Shown: one piece after another, positions 17,442 through 26,158 of the stretch | Position numbering within the stretch: the first letter of the stretch is position 1 | How the letters are laid out: every line of letters begins with the position of its first letter | Source: Atlantibacter subterraneus | GTDB taxonomy: Bacteria; Pseudomonadota; Gammaproteobacteria; Enterobacterales; Enterobacteriaceae | Direction of reading: 5' to 3' | Assembly (NCBI RefSeq): GCF_007570865.1 | Contig: NZ_VLPS01000001.1 | Location: forward strand, 558,001 to 622,000 | DNA length: 64,000 bases | Notes under the pieces: generated by a model | Database searches by the model: none | Told to the model about the DNA's origin: nothing | Seen by the model: only the letters and a program-made list of their open reading frames with translations | Position numbers and translations under genes: made by a program

Positions 17442-19382
17442 GTGTTCAACATGCGTTCATTCTTCCTTGCCGTTTGCTGCTTGTTGGTGAGTTCACTGGC
17501 GTGGGCAGCCACCGATTATTCCCCTTATATCAACGACATTAAAACTCGCCTCGATAAAACCGCCACGCTGTACCAGCAGCAACAGGTCAATGAAGCCCGC
17601 CGCGAAGTGCAGATGGCTTACTTCGAAGTGTTCGAAAATCTCGAAGGCCCGATCCGCATTAATATTTCTGCCCAGAAAAGCTACCAGATGGAGAGCACCT
17701 TCGGCGAAATTCGCAAAATGATCGGCGAAGGCAAATCCGTGACCGAGGTGCAGGGCAAAATTGACTGGCTGAAGAACGAGCTGGACCAGGTTGAGCCGGT
17801 GCTGGACGGCGGCCACAAGCTGGTGGCGGAAGAGCAGCACGGCGCGTACAGCAACGGGGAAATCGCCCACTACTGGCAGCAAAGTTTCCAGACCATCGAC
17901 GATCTGCTGGCCCAGGCGGTGACCCAGTATCAGGAAGGGCAATTCACGGCAGCCAGCCAGAGCGTGCAGCAGGCCCATTATCAGGGTTTCAAAAACTCAG
18001 AAATGGAAATGTCGGTGCGCAAGAACCGCTCCGCCCAGCAGGCCGCGGCGATTAATCAGCAGTTCACCACGCTTATCGCCCTGACCGCCAAACCGGACAA
18101 TCTTAACGATGTCGCTTATGGCGTCACCACGCTGTTACAGGATATCGAGGACGTGCTGCCGGGCCTGCCCACTACCCGCGATACCCAGGCCGTGAGCGCG
18201 CCGCAAAGCGGCGATGCGCCCGCCAAAGCCGATACCGCCGCCCAGGCCGACTGGGGTAACGTTTCCGCCAGCATCAACAGCAGCCTGAAAAAAGCCATTG
18301 CGGTTTATCAGGACGGCAACGTCCAGGACGGCATGATGGCGGTTCAGGACACCTATTTCGACCTGTTCGAAGCCAGCGGCATGGAGAACAAAGTCGGCTC
18401 CCGTGACGCCGCCTTTAAAACCCAGCTCGAAGGCCATTTCACCCGCCTGGTCAGCCTGATGAAAGCCGGCCAGCCGGAAGCGGCGCTGAATGCCGAAGCG
18501 CAGGCGCTGGAGCAGGATCTGGCGAAAGCGGTTTCTCTGCTTGGCGAAGGTGAGCAAACCCAGTGGAGCCTGCTGCTGTACAGCCTGATGATCATCGTGC
18601 GTGAAGGTCTGGAAGCGCTGCTGATCGTGGCCGCCATCGTGGCCTATATGGTGAAAAACAACCATCAGGACAAACTGCCGCTGATCCGCCAGTCGGTAGT
18701 AGTGGCGCTGGTGTGCAGCGTGATCACCGCAGCGATCTTCCAGGCGGTGTTTACCAACTCCGGAGCCAGCCGCGAACTGCTCGAAGGCATCACCATGCTG
18801 ATCGCGGTGTTTATGCTGTTCTCCATGAGCTACTGGCTGCTTTCCAAAGTGGAAGCCCGCCACTGGAAAGCCTGGCTGGAGGGCAAACTCTCACACTCCC
18901 TGAGCCGCGGCTCGCTGATTGGCCTGTGGATGACCAGCTTCCTGGCGGTTTACCGGGAAGGCGCGGAAACCGTGCTGTTCTACTACGCGCTGGTGGGCGA
19001 CGCCAGCAACGTTTCCGGCCACCTGGCGATTGTTGCCGGTTTCGCCATCGGCTGCGTGGTGCTGCTGGTGGCCTGGCTGGTGATGCGCTACTCGGTGGTC
19101 AAACTGCCGCTCAAGCCGTTCTTTATGTTTACCGGCAGCTTTATGTACCTGATGGCGTTTGTCTTCGCCGGGAAAGGGGTACTGGAGCTGATCGAGGGCA
19201 AGCTGTTCCAGCCCACGTTATTGCCAGGCATGCCGGAAATCGGCTGGCTCGGCATCTATCCCTATGTTGAAACCTTACTGCCGCAGGCCGCTTTACTGGT
19301 CGCCGCGCTGATCGCCCTGTGGGTGATGCAACGGCGCGGGGCGACGGTATCCGGGCCAGACATTATTAAAAGCAAACCTTAA
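17442..19382 (+). CDS. fetM: FetM, FTR1-family iron permease with large periplasmic domain
   Basis: A 646-residue protein with a signal peptide, a periplasmic region to about residue 370 and seven membrane spans. The periplasmic region shows three related helical units beginning near DYSPYINDIKTRL, HYWQQSFQTIDDL and NVSASINSSLKKA. The FTR1 iron motifs are R387EGLE391 and R505EGAE509 in the membrane part. In UPEC and Campylobacter the homologue transports iron together with FetP. GTG 17442 is used, weakly supported by AGGG; ATG 17451 is the alternative. A Fur box precedes it. The downstream genes continue on the same strand. Confidence 0.92.
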   Translation: MFNMRSFFLAVCCLLVSSLAWAATDYSPYINDIKTRLDKTATLYQQQQVNEARREVQMAYFEVFENLEGPIRINISAQKSYQMESTFGEIRKMIGEGKSVTEVQGKIDWLKNELDQVEPVLDGGHKLVAEEQHGAYSNGEIAHYWQQSFQTIDDLLAQAVTQYQEGQFTAASQSVQQAHYQGFKNSEMEMSVRKNRSAQQAAAINQQFTTLIALTAKPDNLNDVAYGVTTLLQDIEDVLPGLPTTRDTQAVSAPQSGDAPAKADTAAQADWGNVSASINSSLKKAIAVYQDGNVQDGMMAVQDTYFDLFEASGMENKVGSRDAAFKTQLEGHFTRLVSLMKAGQPEAALNAEAQALEQDLAKAVSLLGEGEQTQWSLLLYSLMIIVREGLEALLIVAAIVAYMVKNNHQDKLPLIRQSVVVALVCSVITAAIFQAVFTNSGASRELLEGITMLIAVFMLFSMSYWLLSKVEARHWKAWLEGKLSHSLSRGSLIGLWMTSFLAVYREGAETVLFYYALVGDASNVSGHLAIVAGFAIGCVVLLVAWLVMRYSVVKLPLKPFFMFTGSFMYLMAFVFAGKGVLELIEGKLFQPTLLPGMPEIGWLGIYPYVETLLPQAALLVAALIALWVMQRRGATVSGPDIIKSKP

Positions 19383-19416
19383 CTGAATTTTTCTTTGAGA
19401 CGAGAGGATAAGTCTG

Positions 19417-19944
19417 ATGACCATCAAGAAGAGCCTGATTGCCAGTGCCGTGATCGCCGGGATTTTTACCGCACCTGCGGCGTTTGCCTTTAAAGAGTAC
19501 CCGGCGGGCGAGCCTGTCACCATGAACGAAATGGAGCTGGCGGCGGTTTACCTCCAGCCGATCGACATGGAGCCGCGCGGCATGGGCCTGCCGGCCGCCA
19601 AAGCGGATATTCATCTTGAAGCGGATATCCACGCGGTGGAAGGCAACAAAAACGGCTTCGGCGCGGGCGAGTGGATCCCGTTCCTGACCATCAATTACAC
19701 CCTGGTGAACACCGATACCGGCGCGAAACAGGAAGGCACCTTCATGCCGATGGTGGCGAGCGACGGCCCGCACTACGGCGCGAACATTAAAATGATGGGC
19801 GTCGGCAACTACAAAGTCACCTACCACATCGATCCGCCGTCAAAAGCGGGCATGCATCGCCATACCGATGGTGAAACCGGCGTAGGCCGCTGGTGGAAGC
19901 CGTTTGACGTCAGCTACGAATTTAAATACGTCGGGCTGAACTGA
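19417..19944 (+). CDS. fetP: FetP, periplasmic P19-type metal-binding protein
   Basis: A 175-residue protein with a signal peptide ending at AFAF near residue 24 and the Tpd/P19 immunoglobulin-like fold. The conserved copper and iron ligand regions are recognisable: EMELAAVYLQPIDMEPRG, KADIHLEADIHA, GEWIPFLTINY and KAGMHRHTDGETGVGRWW. Relatives bind Cu and Fe as a dimer and assist FTR1 permeases in iron uptake. It follows fetM by 34 bases with a GAGAGGA ribosome-binding site. Confidence 0.92.
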   Translation: MTIKKSLIASAVIAGIFTAPAAFAFKEYPAGEPVTMNEMELAAVYLQPIDMEPRGMGLPAAKADIHLEADIHAVEGNKNGFGAGEWIPFLTINYTLVNTDTGAKQEGTFMPMVASDGPHYGANIKMMGVGNYKVTYHIDPPSKAGMHRHTDGETGVGRWWKPFDVSYEFKYVGLN

Positions 19945-20052
19945 TCGCCGCCATCGCACAAGAGGCAAAAGGATGTGACCAGGGTGTCGGCTATGCCGCC
20001 GCCCTTTTCTGGTTTTACGCTACGGCGGTTTTGAGCGCATTGAGTTGACGTT

Positions 20053-21426
20053 ATGAGTTACTTTTTTGTCACGACCCTGCAGGCGTTTTTGTGTATTGCG
20101 CTGCTGTGCGGGGTGAATTGGGTGCGGCGGGCGGCGACGCTGCGTCCGCTGGTGTGGGTAAGCCTGCTTGCCCTGGCGCTGGGCGGCTGGCTGGGACGGC
20201 AGCTGCCGGCGAATCAAACGCTCCAGCTGACGCTCACCGGCGTGGAAATCGCGGTGCTGCTGCTATTTTTGTTAACCTGGCGTCATCCTTCCTCGCGTCT
20301 CGGTTACCTCTGGCAGGGCGTGCTGATTTTCGGCGCGGCCCGCCACTGGGTGCAGGACCCGAATCTCGGCGCGGTTACCACCACCCATGTACTCAATACT
20401 GATTTGCTGCTCAATATCACCGCGCTGGTTGGTGCATTCGCGCTGCTGGCGCTGGCGGCGGTGCTGTGCGCCATGCTGCTGCGCCGGATGCCGCGCGCCC
20501 AGTGGCCGACCGTTATCGCCGTCACCGTACTGCTGCTGGTGCCGCTGGTGGGCGATTTGCTGCTGCTGTTGATGAAACTGCAGGTACTACCGCTGACCAA
20601 AGCGCTGCTGAGCTTTGTTTCCCGCGTTACCAATAACGCCCCGTGGTTTAACTGGGCGGGTGCCGCGCTGCTGCTGGTGCTGGCGGCCTGCTGGCTGCCG
20701 GAGCTACAGCGCCGCCGTAAAACCATGGCGCAAACCCGCGAACCGATCCCGCATCGCCTCGCCAGCGCCCGCTATCTGGGCGCGCGCCGCTTGTTGCTCA
20801 CCGCCGGATGCGCCGCAGTGCTGATCGCCGCCGGGCAACTGTACTGGGATCAGGTCGCCTCGCAGCCGCCGCGCCTCTCCGAGGCCAAACCGGTGCTGCT
20901 GGAAAAAGACGGCAAAGTGCATATTCCCATCGAGCAGGTGCGCGATGGCAAACTGCATCGCTTTGTCTGGGTGGCCGACGACGGCAAAGCGGTGCGCTTC
21001 TTCGTGATCAACCGCTATCCGGACAAATTGCGCCTCGGCGTGGTGTTCGACGCCTGCCTGCTGTGCGGCGACCAGGGTTATGTGATGGAGGGCAACCAGG
21101 TGATCTGCGTGGCCTGCGGGGTGCATATTTTTATCCCGTCTATCGGCAAAGCGGGCGGCTGCAACCCGGTGCCGATTGAGGACTGGCAGAGCGACGACAA
21201 AGAGCTGACGTTGACCAAAGCGTCGCTGGAAGCGGGCGTGAACTATTTCTCCACCGTGATCAGCATGAAAGTCACCGATCCGGTGAACGGCGCGACCCTG
21301 ACCAACGACAAAGCCGAATACAAATTCAGCTACGGCGGCAAAACCTGGTTCTTTGCCTCCGAAGCCAACTACAACCGCTTTCGCGACGCGCCGGAGCAGT
21401 TCGTGCCGGGCGAGAAGGAGGAGTAA
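20053..21426 (+). CDS. DUF2318 membrane Fe-S protein (fetA position)
   Basis: A 457-residue inner-membrane protein: about eight hydrophobic spans in the first 280 residues, then a soluble C-terminal DUF2318 domain. The domain carries Cys335-LL-Cys338, Cys352-VA-Cys355 and Cys370 in GGCNP, a set that fits a metal or iron-sulfur site outside the membrane. It corresponds to the third gene of the Campylobacter fet cluster (Cj1660 type). A redox role in handling iron at the periplasmic face is the usual suggestion. It starts 108 bases after fetP and ends 2 bases before the next gene. Confidence 0.85.
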   Translation: MSYFFVTTLQAFLCIALLCGVNWVRRAATLRPLVWVSLLALALGGWLGRQLPANQTLQLTLTGVEIAVLLLFLLTWRHPSSRLGYLWQGVLIFGAARHWVQDPNLGAVTTTHVLNTDLLLNITALVGAFALLALAAVLCAMLLRRMPRAQWPTVIAVTVLLLVPLVGDLLLLLMKLQVLPLTKALLSFVSRVTNNAPWFNWAGAALLLVLAACWLPELQRRRKTMAQTREPIPHRLASARYLGARRLLLTAGCAAVLIAAGQLYWDQVASQPPRLSEAKPVLLEKDGKVHIPIEQVRDGKLHRFVWVADDGKAVRFFVINRYPDKLRLGVVFDACLLCGDQGYVMEGNQVICVACGVHIFIPSIGKAGGCNPVPIEDWQSDDKELTLTKASLEAGVNYFSTVISMKVTDPVNGATLTNDKAEYKFSYGGKTWFFASEANYNRFRDAPEQFVPGEKEE

Positions 21427-21428
21427 CC

Positions 21429-22712
21429 ATGCTGTGGCGAATGCTGCGTCAGACCTGGGGACGAAATCTGCGCCGGAAACTGCTGGCGGTGTTGACGGTG
21501 TTCCTGGCCTCCGGGCTGATTTCCGCGCTGCTGGCGGTGTCGATTGATATCGGCGACAAAATGTCGCGGGAGCTGAAATCCTACGGCGCGAATATCCTGA
21601 TCGAACCGGCGGGGCAGGCGGCGCTGCCTGCGCTGTTTAGCGAGCAGAGCAATCCGCTTTCCGGCCAGGATTTTCTCGATGAGAAAGAGCTGCCGAACAT
21701 CAAAGACATCTTCTGGCGCAATAACATCGTCGGCTTCGCCCCGCTGTTGGGCGGCGAGGTGATGCTCAACGGTAAGCCGGTGAATATTCTCGGCACCTTC
21801 TTCAACCAGCCGGTGGACGTGCCGGACGAAGAGGATTACCGCATCGGCCAGCAGGCGGTGAGCCCGTACTGGCAAGTGACCGGCGCGTGGCCGCAGGAGC
21901 CAGTGGCCGGGCAGCCGCAAACGCTGGTCGGGCAGTCTTTGGCGAAGCGCCTCGCACTGAAAGCGGGGGATGTGCTGACATTACAGGGCGAGAAAACTGC
22001 GCAAACCGTCACCGTTAGCGGGATTCTGGCCAGCGGCGGCGATGAAGACAACCAGTTGGTGATGCCGCTGAGCATCGCGCAAACGCTGCTGGGGTTGCCG
22101 GGCAAAGTGCAGGCAATCCGCGTCTCGGCGCTGACCGTGCCGGAAAACGAACTGTCGCGCCGCGCCAGGGAAAACCTCGACGCCCTGAATGCCGAAGAGT
22201 ACGACCTGTGGTACTGCACCGCGTTTGTCTCGTCGATTGCCCATCAGCTTGAAGAGGCGATTTCCGGCTCGGTGGTGCGTCCGATCTGGCAGGTGGCGGC
22301 CTCGGAAGGGGTGGTGATCGATAAGATCCAGTTGCTGCTGGCGGTGGTCACCCTGGCGGCGCTGGTGGCGGCAGCGATGGGCATCGCCTCGCTGATGACC
22401 AGCACCATTATGGAGCGCGCCAAAGAGATCGGCCTGATGAAAGCCCTCGGCGCACGCCAGTGGCAAATCATGCTGCTGTTTTATCTCGAAGCGGCGAGTA
22501 GCGGACTACTGGGCGGCGCGGCGGGTTGCGTGGCGGGCTGGGGGCTGGCGAAGTCCATCGGCCTGATGCTGTTTGACGCGCCGTTGAATTTTGCCTGGGT
22601 AGTGGTGCCGTGCGTGCTGGTGGTGGCGGTGCTGATTGCGCTGATCGGCACCTGGTTCCCGGCGCGGCGCATTGCGCGGCTCTACCCGGTGGAGGTGCTG
22701 TATGGGCGGTAA
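21429..22712 (+). CDS. FtsX-like ABC permease (fetB position)
   Basis: A 427-residue inner-membrane protein of the MacB/LolC type: one N-terminal span, a large periplasmic domain (about 45-285, with PYWQVTGAWPQEPVAGQP), then three C-terminal spans. The cytosolic coupling segment is ERAKEIGLMKALGARQWQIMLLF. It should pair with the next, homologous permease and with the MacB-type ATPase as a mechanotransmission-style complex, not a pore importer. It is preceded by GGAGGAG, and its last 11 bases overlap the next gene. Confidence 0.85.
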   Translation: MLWRMLRQTWGRNLRRKLLAVLTVFLASGLISALLAVSIDIGDKMSRELKSYGANILIEPAGQAALPALFSEQSNPLSGQDFLDEKELPNIKDIFWRNNIVGFAPLLGGEVMLNGKPVNILGTFFNQPVDVPDEEDYRIGQQAVSPYWQVTGAWPQEPVAGQPQTLVGQSLAKRLALKAGDVLTLQGEKTAQTVTVSGILASGGDEDNQLVMPLSIAQTLLGLPGKVQAIRVSALTVPENELSRRARENLDALNAEEYDLWYCTAFVSSIAHQLEEAISGSVVRPIWQVAASEGVVIDKIQLLLAVVTLAALVAAAMGIASLMTSTIMERAKEIGLMKALGARQWQIMLLFYLEAASSGLLGGAAGCVAGWGLAKSIGLMLFDAPLNFAWVVVPCVLVVAVLIALIGTWFPARRIARLYPVEVLYGR

Positions 22713-23832
22713 GCATTCCATGCTGTGGCTGCTGGTGTGGCGCGCGCTGCGCCTGCGGATGCAGCGCGTCAGCGTAGTGTTCGCGGCGCTCACCGTCGGC
22801 GCGGCGATTGTCACGGCGCTGTCGGCGGTCTGGTTCGATATCAACGCCAAAATGAGTGAAGAGCTGCGCACCTTTGGGGCCAACTTTTATATCGGCCCCG
22901 GCCACGGCAAAAGCATGGATCAGCGCGAGCTACAGCCGATTATCGACGACGCGCCGCCGGGCCTGATTAACGCCGCCAGCCCGATGCTCTACGGCATGGC
23001 CCGCACCGAGCTGGAAAAAGTGGTGGTGATGGGCGTGTGGTTCGAATCGATGCCGAAGCTGTCTCCGTACTGGCAGGTGACCGGCGACTGGGTGGGCGTC
23101 AACTTTGACGATCGCAACGCCATGGCGGGCGTTAAACTGGCCGGGCGGCTCAATCTGAAAGTGGGTGACAGCGTCACCGTGATTACCGACGACGGCAAGA
23201 AAAAGCTGCGTATCAAAGGGCTGGTGGAGGCGGGCGACGCCACCGACAACATGCTGATCGTCAACATCGACCTGGCGCAAACCCTGCTGCACAAAACCGG
23301 CGAACTCAACCATGCGCTGCTCAGCGTGAATAACGATCTCGGCCAGGTAGACCAGTACGCCGACACGCTGCAAAAACAGTATCCGCAGCTTGATATCCGC
23401 CCGATCCGCAAAGTCTCGGCGTCGGAAGGCCAGGTGCTGGACAAAATCAAAGGGCTGATGGGGCTGGTCTCGATTGTGATCCTCGCGCTGTCGTCGCTGT
23501 GCGTGAATACCACGCTGATGGCGATAGTCGGCGAACGGGCCAAAGAGTTCGCCCTGCAAAAAGCGCTCGGCGCAACTCACCGGGACATCATCCGCCAGAT
23601 GCTGGCAGAAACCGGGCTGATTGCCCTGGCGGCGGTGGCCTGCGGCTGGGTGCTGGGCTATTTGCTGGCCCAACTGCTGGGCATGACGGTGTTCAACGCC
23701 ACCATCGCGCTGCGCCTGCCGGTGCTGCCGATCACCTTAATTTTATCGCTTCTGGTCGCCGCTGCGGCGGCCATTGTCCCGGTGCGCCGCGCGGTGAGCG
23801 TCGAACCGGCAAAAGTTCTCAAAGGAGAGTAG
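22702..23832 (+). CDS. FtsX-like ABC permease, second subunit (fetC position)
   Basis: A 376-residue paralogue of the preceding permease with the same plan: N-terminal span, periplasmic domain with SPYWQVTGDWVGV, three C-terminal spans and coupling segment ERAKEFALQKALGATHRDIIRQM. ATG 22702 overlaps the end of the previous gene by 11 bases and has GGAGGTG upstream; a start farther up lacks homology. The two subunits probably form a heterodimer. The ATPase follows after 4 bases. Confidence 0.85.
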   Translation: MGGKHSMLWLLVWRALRLRMQRVSVVFAALTVGAAIVTALSAVWFDINAKMSEELRTFGANFYIGPGHGKSMDQRELQPIIDDAPPGLINAASPMLYGMARTELEKVVVMGVWFESMPKLSPYWQVTGDWVGVNFDDRNAMAGVKLAGRLNLKVGDSVTVITDDGKKKLRIKGLVEAGDATDNMLIVNIDLAQTLLHKTGELNHALLSVNNDLGQVDQYADTLQKQYPQLDIRPIRKVSASEGQVLDKIKGLMGLVSIVILALSSLCVNTTLMAIVGERAKEFALQKALGATHRDIIRQMLAETGLIALAAVACGWVLGYLLAQLLGMTVFNATIALRLPVLPITLILSLLVAAAAAIVPVRRAVSVEPAKVLKGE

Positions 23833-23836
23833 CGCT

Positions 23837-24529
23837 ATGTCAGTATCGCGCATTCCGCAGGCGGTGATTGAAACCCGCCATCTGTATAAACGCTTCGGCG
23901 AGGTAACCGCGCTGGACGACATCAACCTGCGCATCGCGCGTGGCGAGTTTGTGGCGATTATGGGCGCGTCCGGCTCGGGGAAAACCACGCTGATGAACAT
24001 TCTTACCTGTCTGGATACGGTGAGCGACGGGCAGGTGTTTCTCGACGGCACCGACGCCGCCGGGCTGGACGAAGAGGGCCGCCGCCGCTTTCGCGCCGAG
24101 AAAATCGGCCTGGTGTTCCAGCAGTTCCACCTGATCCCCTTTCTCACCGCGCTGGAAAACGTAATGCTGGCGCAGCACTACCACAGCGTGGTGGATGAAA
24201 ATGCCGCTAAAGCGGTGCTGGCGCAGGTCGGTATGGAGCACCGTATGACGCACCTGCCGAGCCAGCTTTCCGGCGGGGAGCAGCAGCGGGTGTGCATCGC
24301 CAGGGCGCTGGTCAACGAACCGCCGGTGATTTTTGCCGATGAGCCTACCGGCAACCTCGACGAAGAAAACGAAAGCCGGGTGCTGGCGTTGTTAAAGGAT
24401 CTGCACCGCCAGGGCCGCACCATTGTGATGGTGACCCACAACCCGGCGCTCGGCCAGTTCGCTGACCGGGTGATCCGTCTGCAACACGGCAAATACCTGA
24501 GCGAGGAGCGAAACCATGCGCTGGCGTAA
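23837..24529 (+). CDS. MacB/LolD-type ABC ATPase (fetD position)
   Basis: A 230-residue ATPase. Walker A is GASGSGKT, the signature is LSGGEQQR and Walker B VIFADEP is followed by TGNLDEEN, the hallmark of the LolD/MacB/FtsE group that drives FtsX-type permeases. It sits right behind the two permease genes and its end overlaps the next gene by 14 bases, showing translational coupling. Confidence 0.88.
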   Translation: MSVSRIPQAVIETRHLYKRFGEVTALDDINLRIARGEFVAIMGASGSGKTTLMNILTCLDTVSDGQVFLDGTDAAGLDEEGRRRFRAEKIGLVFQQFHLIPFLTALENVMLAQHYHSVVDENAAKAVLAQVGMEHRMTHLPSQLSGGEQQRVCIARALVNEPPVIFADEPTGNLDEENESRVLALLKDLHRQGRTIVMVTHNPALGQFADRVIRLQHGKYLSEERNHALA

Positions 24530-25001
24530 TCTGTTATTCATCCTGCTGGTGGCGCTGGCGGGCTGCAAAGAGGAAAAACTGGCGTTGGGCGAACCGGCTC
24601 CGCAGCTGGCAGCCTTCGACAGCCAGGGCCATGAGGCGAAACTGGAACAGTGGCAGGGCAAGGGCGTGTATCTGAATTTCTGGTCCGCCAGCTGCGGCGG
24701 CTGCCTGGCGGAGATGCATACGCTGGAAAAACTCAGCCAGCAGTGGGGCGATAAGCTGGTGGTAGTGGCGGTGAATACCGATAACGACGCGGTGGATATC
24801 GCGCCGCTGCTGGCGCAGCACCACATTAGCTACCCGGTGGTGCGCGACCAGATGAAAATCACCCAGGAGCGTTATCAGGTGATCGGCACGCCGACCTCGT
24901 TTTTGATTGACGCGAAAGGCCGGGTGATTGATATGCATCAGGGCGCGCGCAATGAGCAGGCGCTGACGGCAACCTTCCGTAAACTGGCGGGGGAAGGGTG
25001 A
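24516..25001 (+). CDS. Thioredoxin-like lipoprotein (TlpA/ResA type)
   Basis: A 161-residue protein. The lipobox LALAGC gives acylated Cys17, so it is anchored in the membrane facing the periplasm. The thioredoxin fold has the active site Cys60-Gly-Gly-Cys63 in NFWSASCGGC and the cis-Pro loop GTPTSFLID. It likely reduces disulfides or delivers electrons for the iron system. In Campylobacter the fet cluster ends with two such proteins; here one thioredoxin is followed by a cytochrome. It overlaps the ATPase gene by 14 bases. Confidence 0.85.
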   Translation: MRWRNLLFILLVALAGCKEEKLALGEPAPQLAAFDSQGHEAKLEQWQGKGVYLNFWSASCGGCLAEMHTLEKLSQQWGDKLVVVAVNTDNDAVDIAPLLAQHHISYPVVRDQMKITQERYQVIGTPTSFLIDAKGRVIDMHQGARNEQALTATFRKLAGEG

Positions 25002-25297
25002 TGACGCTTCGGATGCTGATAGTGTGTGGTCTGCTGGCCGTGTCAGCCAGCGTTGCCGGGGCGGAGGATTATGCCCGGCAGTTTCAGCGCGACTGTTCGA
25101 GCTGCCACGGGCGCAAGGCGGATAAAACGGCGTTTAACAAAGCGCCGCCGCTGATTACGCTCAGCGAGCAGCAGGCGGTGGAGGGGATGACGGCGATCCG
25201 CGACGGCGGGGGGAATAGCGCGGCGGCGCGGGCGAAGGCGAAGCTCACCGATGAGGAGATTAGGGGGCTGGCGGCGTTTATTCAAACGCAAAAGTAG
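25001..25297 (+). CDS. Small periplasmic c-type cytochrome
   Basis: A 98-residue protein with a signal peptide (about residues 1-21) and one heme motif, Cys32-Ser-Ser-Cys35-His36, in a class I cytochrome c fold ending in the helix LTDEEIRGLAAFIQ. The usual distal Met in the segment before that helix is not visible; the region reads NSAAARAKAKL. ATG 25001 shares its A with the TGA of the thioredoxin gene (TGATG). Last gene of the iron operon; it could shuttle electrons between the DUF2318 protein or thioredoxin and the imported iron. No terminator was found before the repeat element begins 13 bases later. Confidence 0.82.
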   Translation: MTLRMLIVCGLLAVSASVAGAEDYARQFQRDCSSCHGRKADKTAFNKAPPLITLSEQQAVEGMTAIRDGGGNSAAARAKAKLTDEEIRGLAAFIQTQK

Positions 25298-25310
25298 GTG
25301 TAGTTTGTTT

Positions 25311-25364
25311 AGTGGAATTGTTCCGTTCGGTGGAATTGTTCCGTTCGGTGGAATTGTTCCGTTC
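25311..25364 (+). repeat. Terminal 18-bp tandem repeat, left end of copy 2 (3 units)
   Basis: Three tandem units at 25311, 25329 and 25347. The first has A for G at its first base; the others are GGTGGAATTGTTCCGTTC exactly. Confidence 0.95.
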
Positions 25365-25968
25365 GCCTGGGCTTTCGAGTCAGTCTCTGGCACCGTAGCA
25401 CGCGAACGTGTCAGGGGCGCTCGCCGCCGCGCCCCCGACACCCCCGGCTCCCCCGAGCGAAATCGCCGCTTCGCGGTACCCTCGGCTTATCGCGTCCGGC
25501 TCCGGGTCGGGCGAGATACGGCATCCTGCCTTTCTCGCCCTCAAGCCGCATCCCTGCGGCTTGCCCCGGCCTCCCGCGAACGCCTCGGCGATTTCGATGG
25601 GGAGTGAAAACCCCCGCGATACGTTCAGGTTTTTAATGTAACCAGTGTGTCGCTAATAGTATGAAAAGGACTGACAGCGACAAAGTCTGCTCAGTAAAAA
25701 ATAAAAATCTCAAAGTTGGGGGTGTTGGTCCGGCATCAAAATCGCCGAGGCGTAATTGACGAGCCAGGTCAGACCCGCAGGGATGCGGGGCTGAGGTCGT
25801 GAGCTACAGGATGTAGCATCACGACCGACCTGAAGCGAGGAGATGGAGCCGAGGGAACCGCGTAGCGGCGATTTTGCTGGCCGGGAGCGGGGATTGCAAA
25901 GGGGGATGCGGAATCCCCCTTTGCCCGTTCGCGTACTACGGAGTCACGTTGAGCCACGAACGCCTGGC

Positions 25969-26040
25969 GAACGGAACAACGCCACCGAACGGAACCCTTC
26001 CACCGAACGGAACCCTTCCACCAACCGGAACAACGCCACC
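25969..26040 (+). repeat. Terminal 18-bp tandem repeat, right end of copy 2 (4 units)
   Basis: Four units in inverse orientation at 25969, 25987, 26005 and 26023. The first is GAACGGAACAACGCCACC; units two and three carry CCTT in place of AACG in the middle, so there are two unit types. Confidence 0.95.
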
Positions 26041-26158
26041 GACCACAACAAAAGACATCTTGCCACTTCGTGCCATCCTCCCCCCGCGCCAGCCCGATTG
26101 TAGTACCCTTATCCAACGTGCCAGCGTATCGCCTATTTACCCCGGAGCACATGCCTCA

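Larger units (their letters stand above)
25311..26040. repeat. Long palindromic repeat element, copy 2
   Basis: A 730-bp noncoding element, the second copy of that at 10534, in the same orientation. It has three 18-bp units on the left and four on the right. Arm hairpins lie at 25509-25540, 25543-25562, 25770-25793 and 25795-25826, and the centre hairpin at 25648-25682 (TGTCGCT with AGCGACA). Blocks identical in both copies include the segment around CGAACGCCTCGGCGATTT and a CAAAGGGGGAT hairpin in the right arm. It lies 13 bases after the cytochrome gene and ends about 120 bases before the metallo-beta-lactamase gene, so it also occupies a 3' flank. No open frame shows protein conservation. 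Confidence 0.9.

Noticed and set aside
22672-22701. An upstream extension of the second FtsX-like permease
   Set aside because: The extra codons lie in the end of the previous gene and have no homology. ATG 22702 has a GGAGGTG site.
25311-26040. CRISPR array made from the 18-bp repeats
   Set aside because: The units are directly adjacent with no spacers, occur only at the ends of the element, and no cas gene is near.
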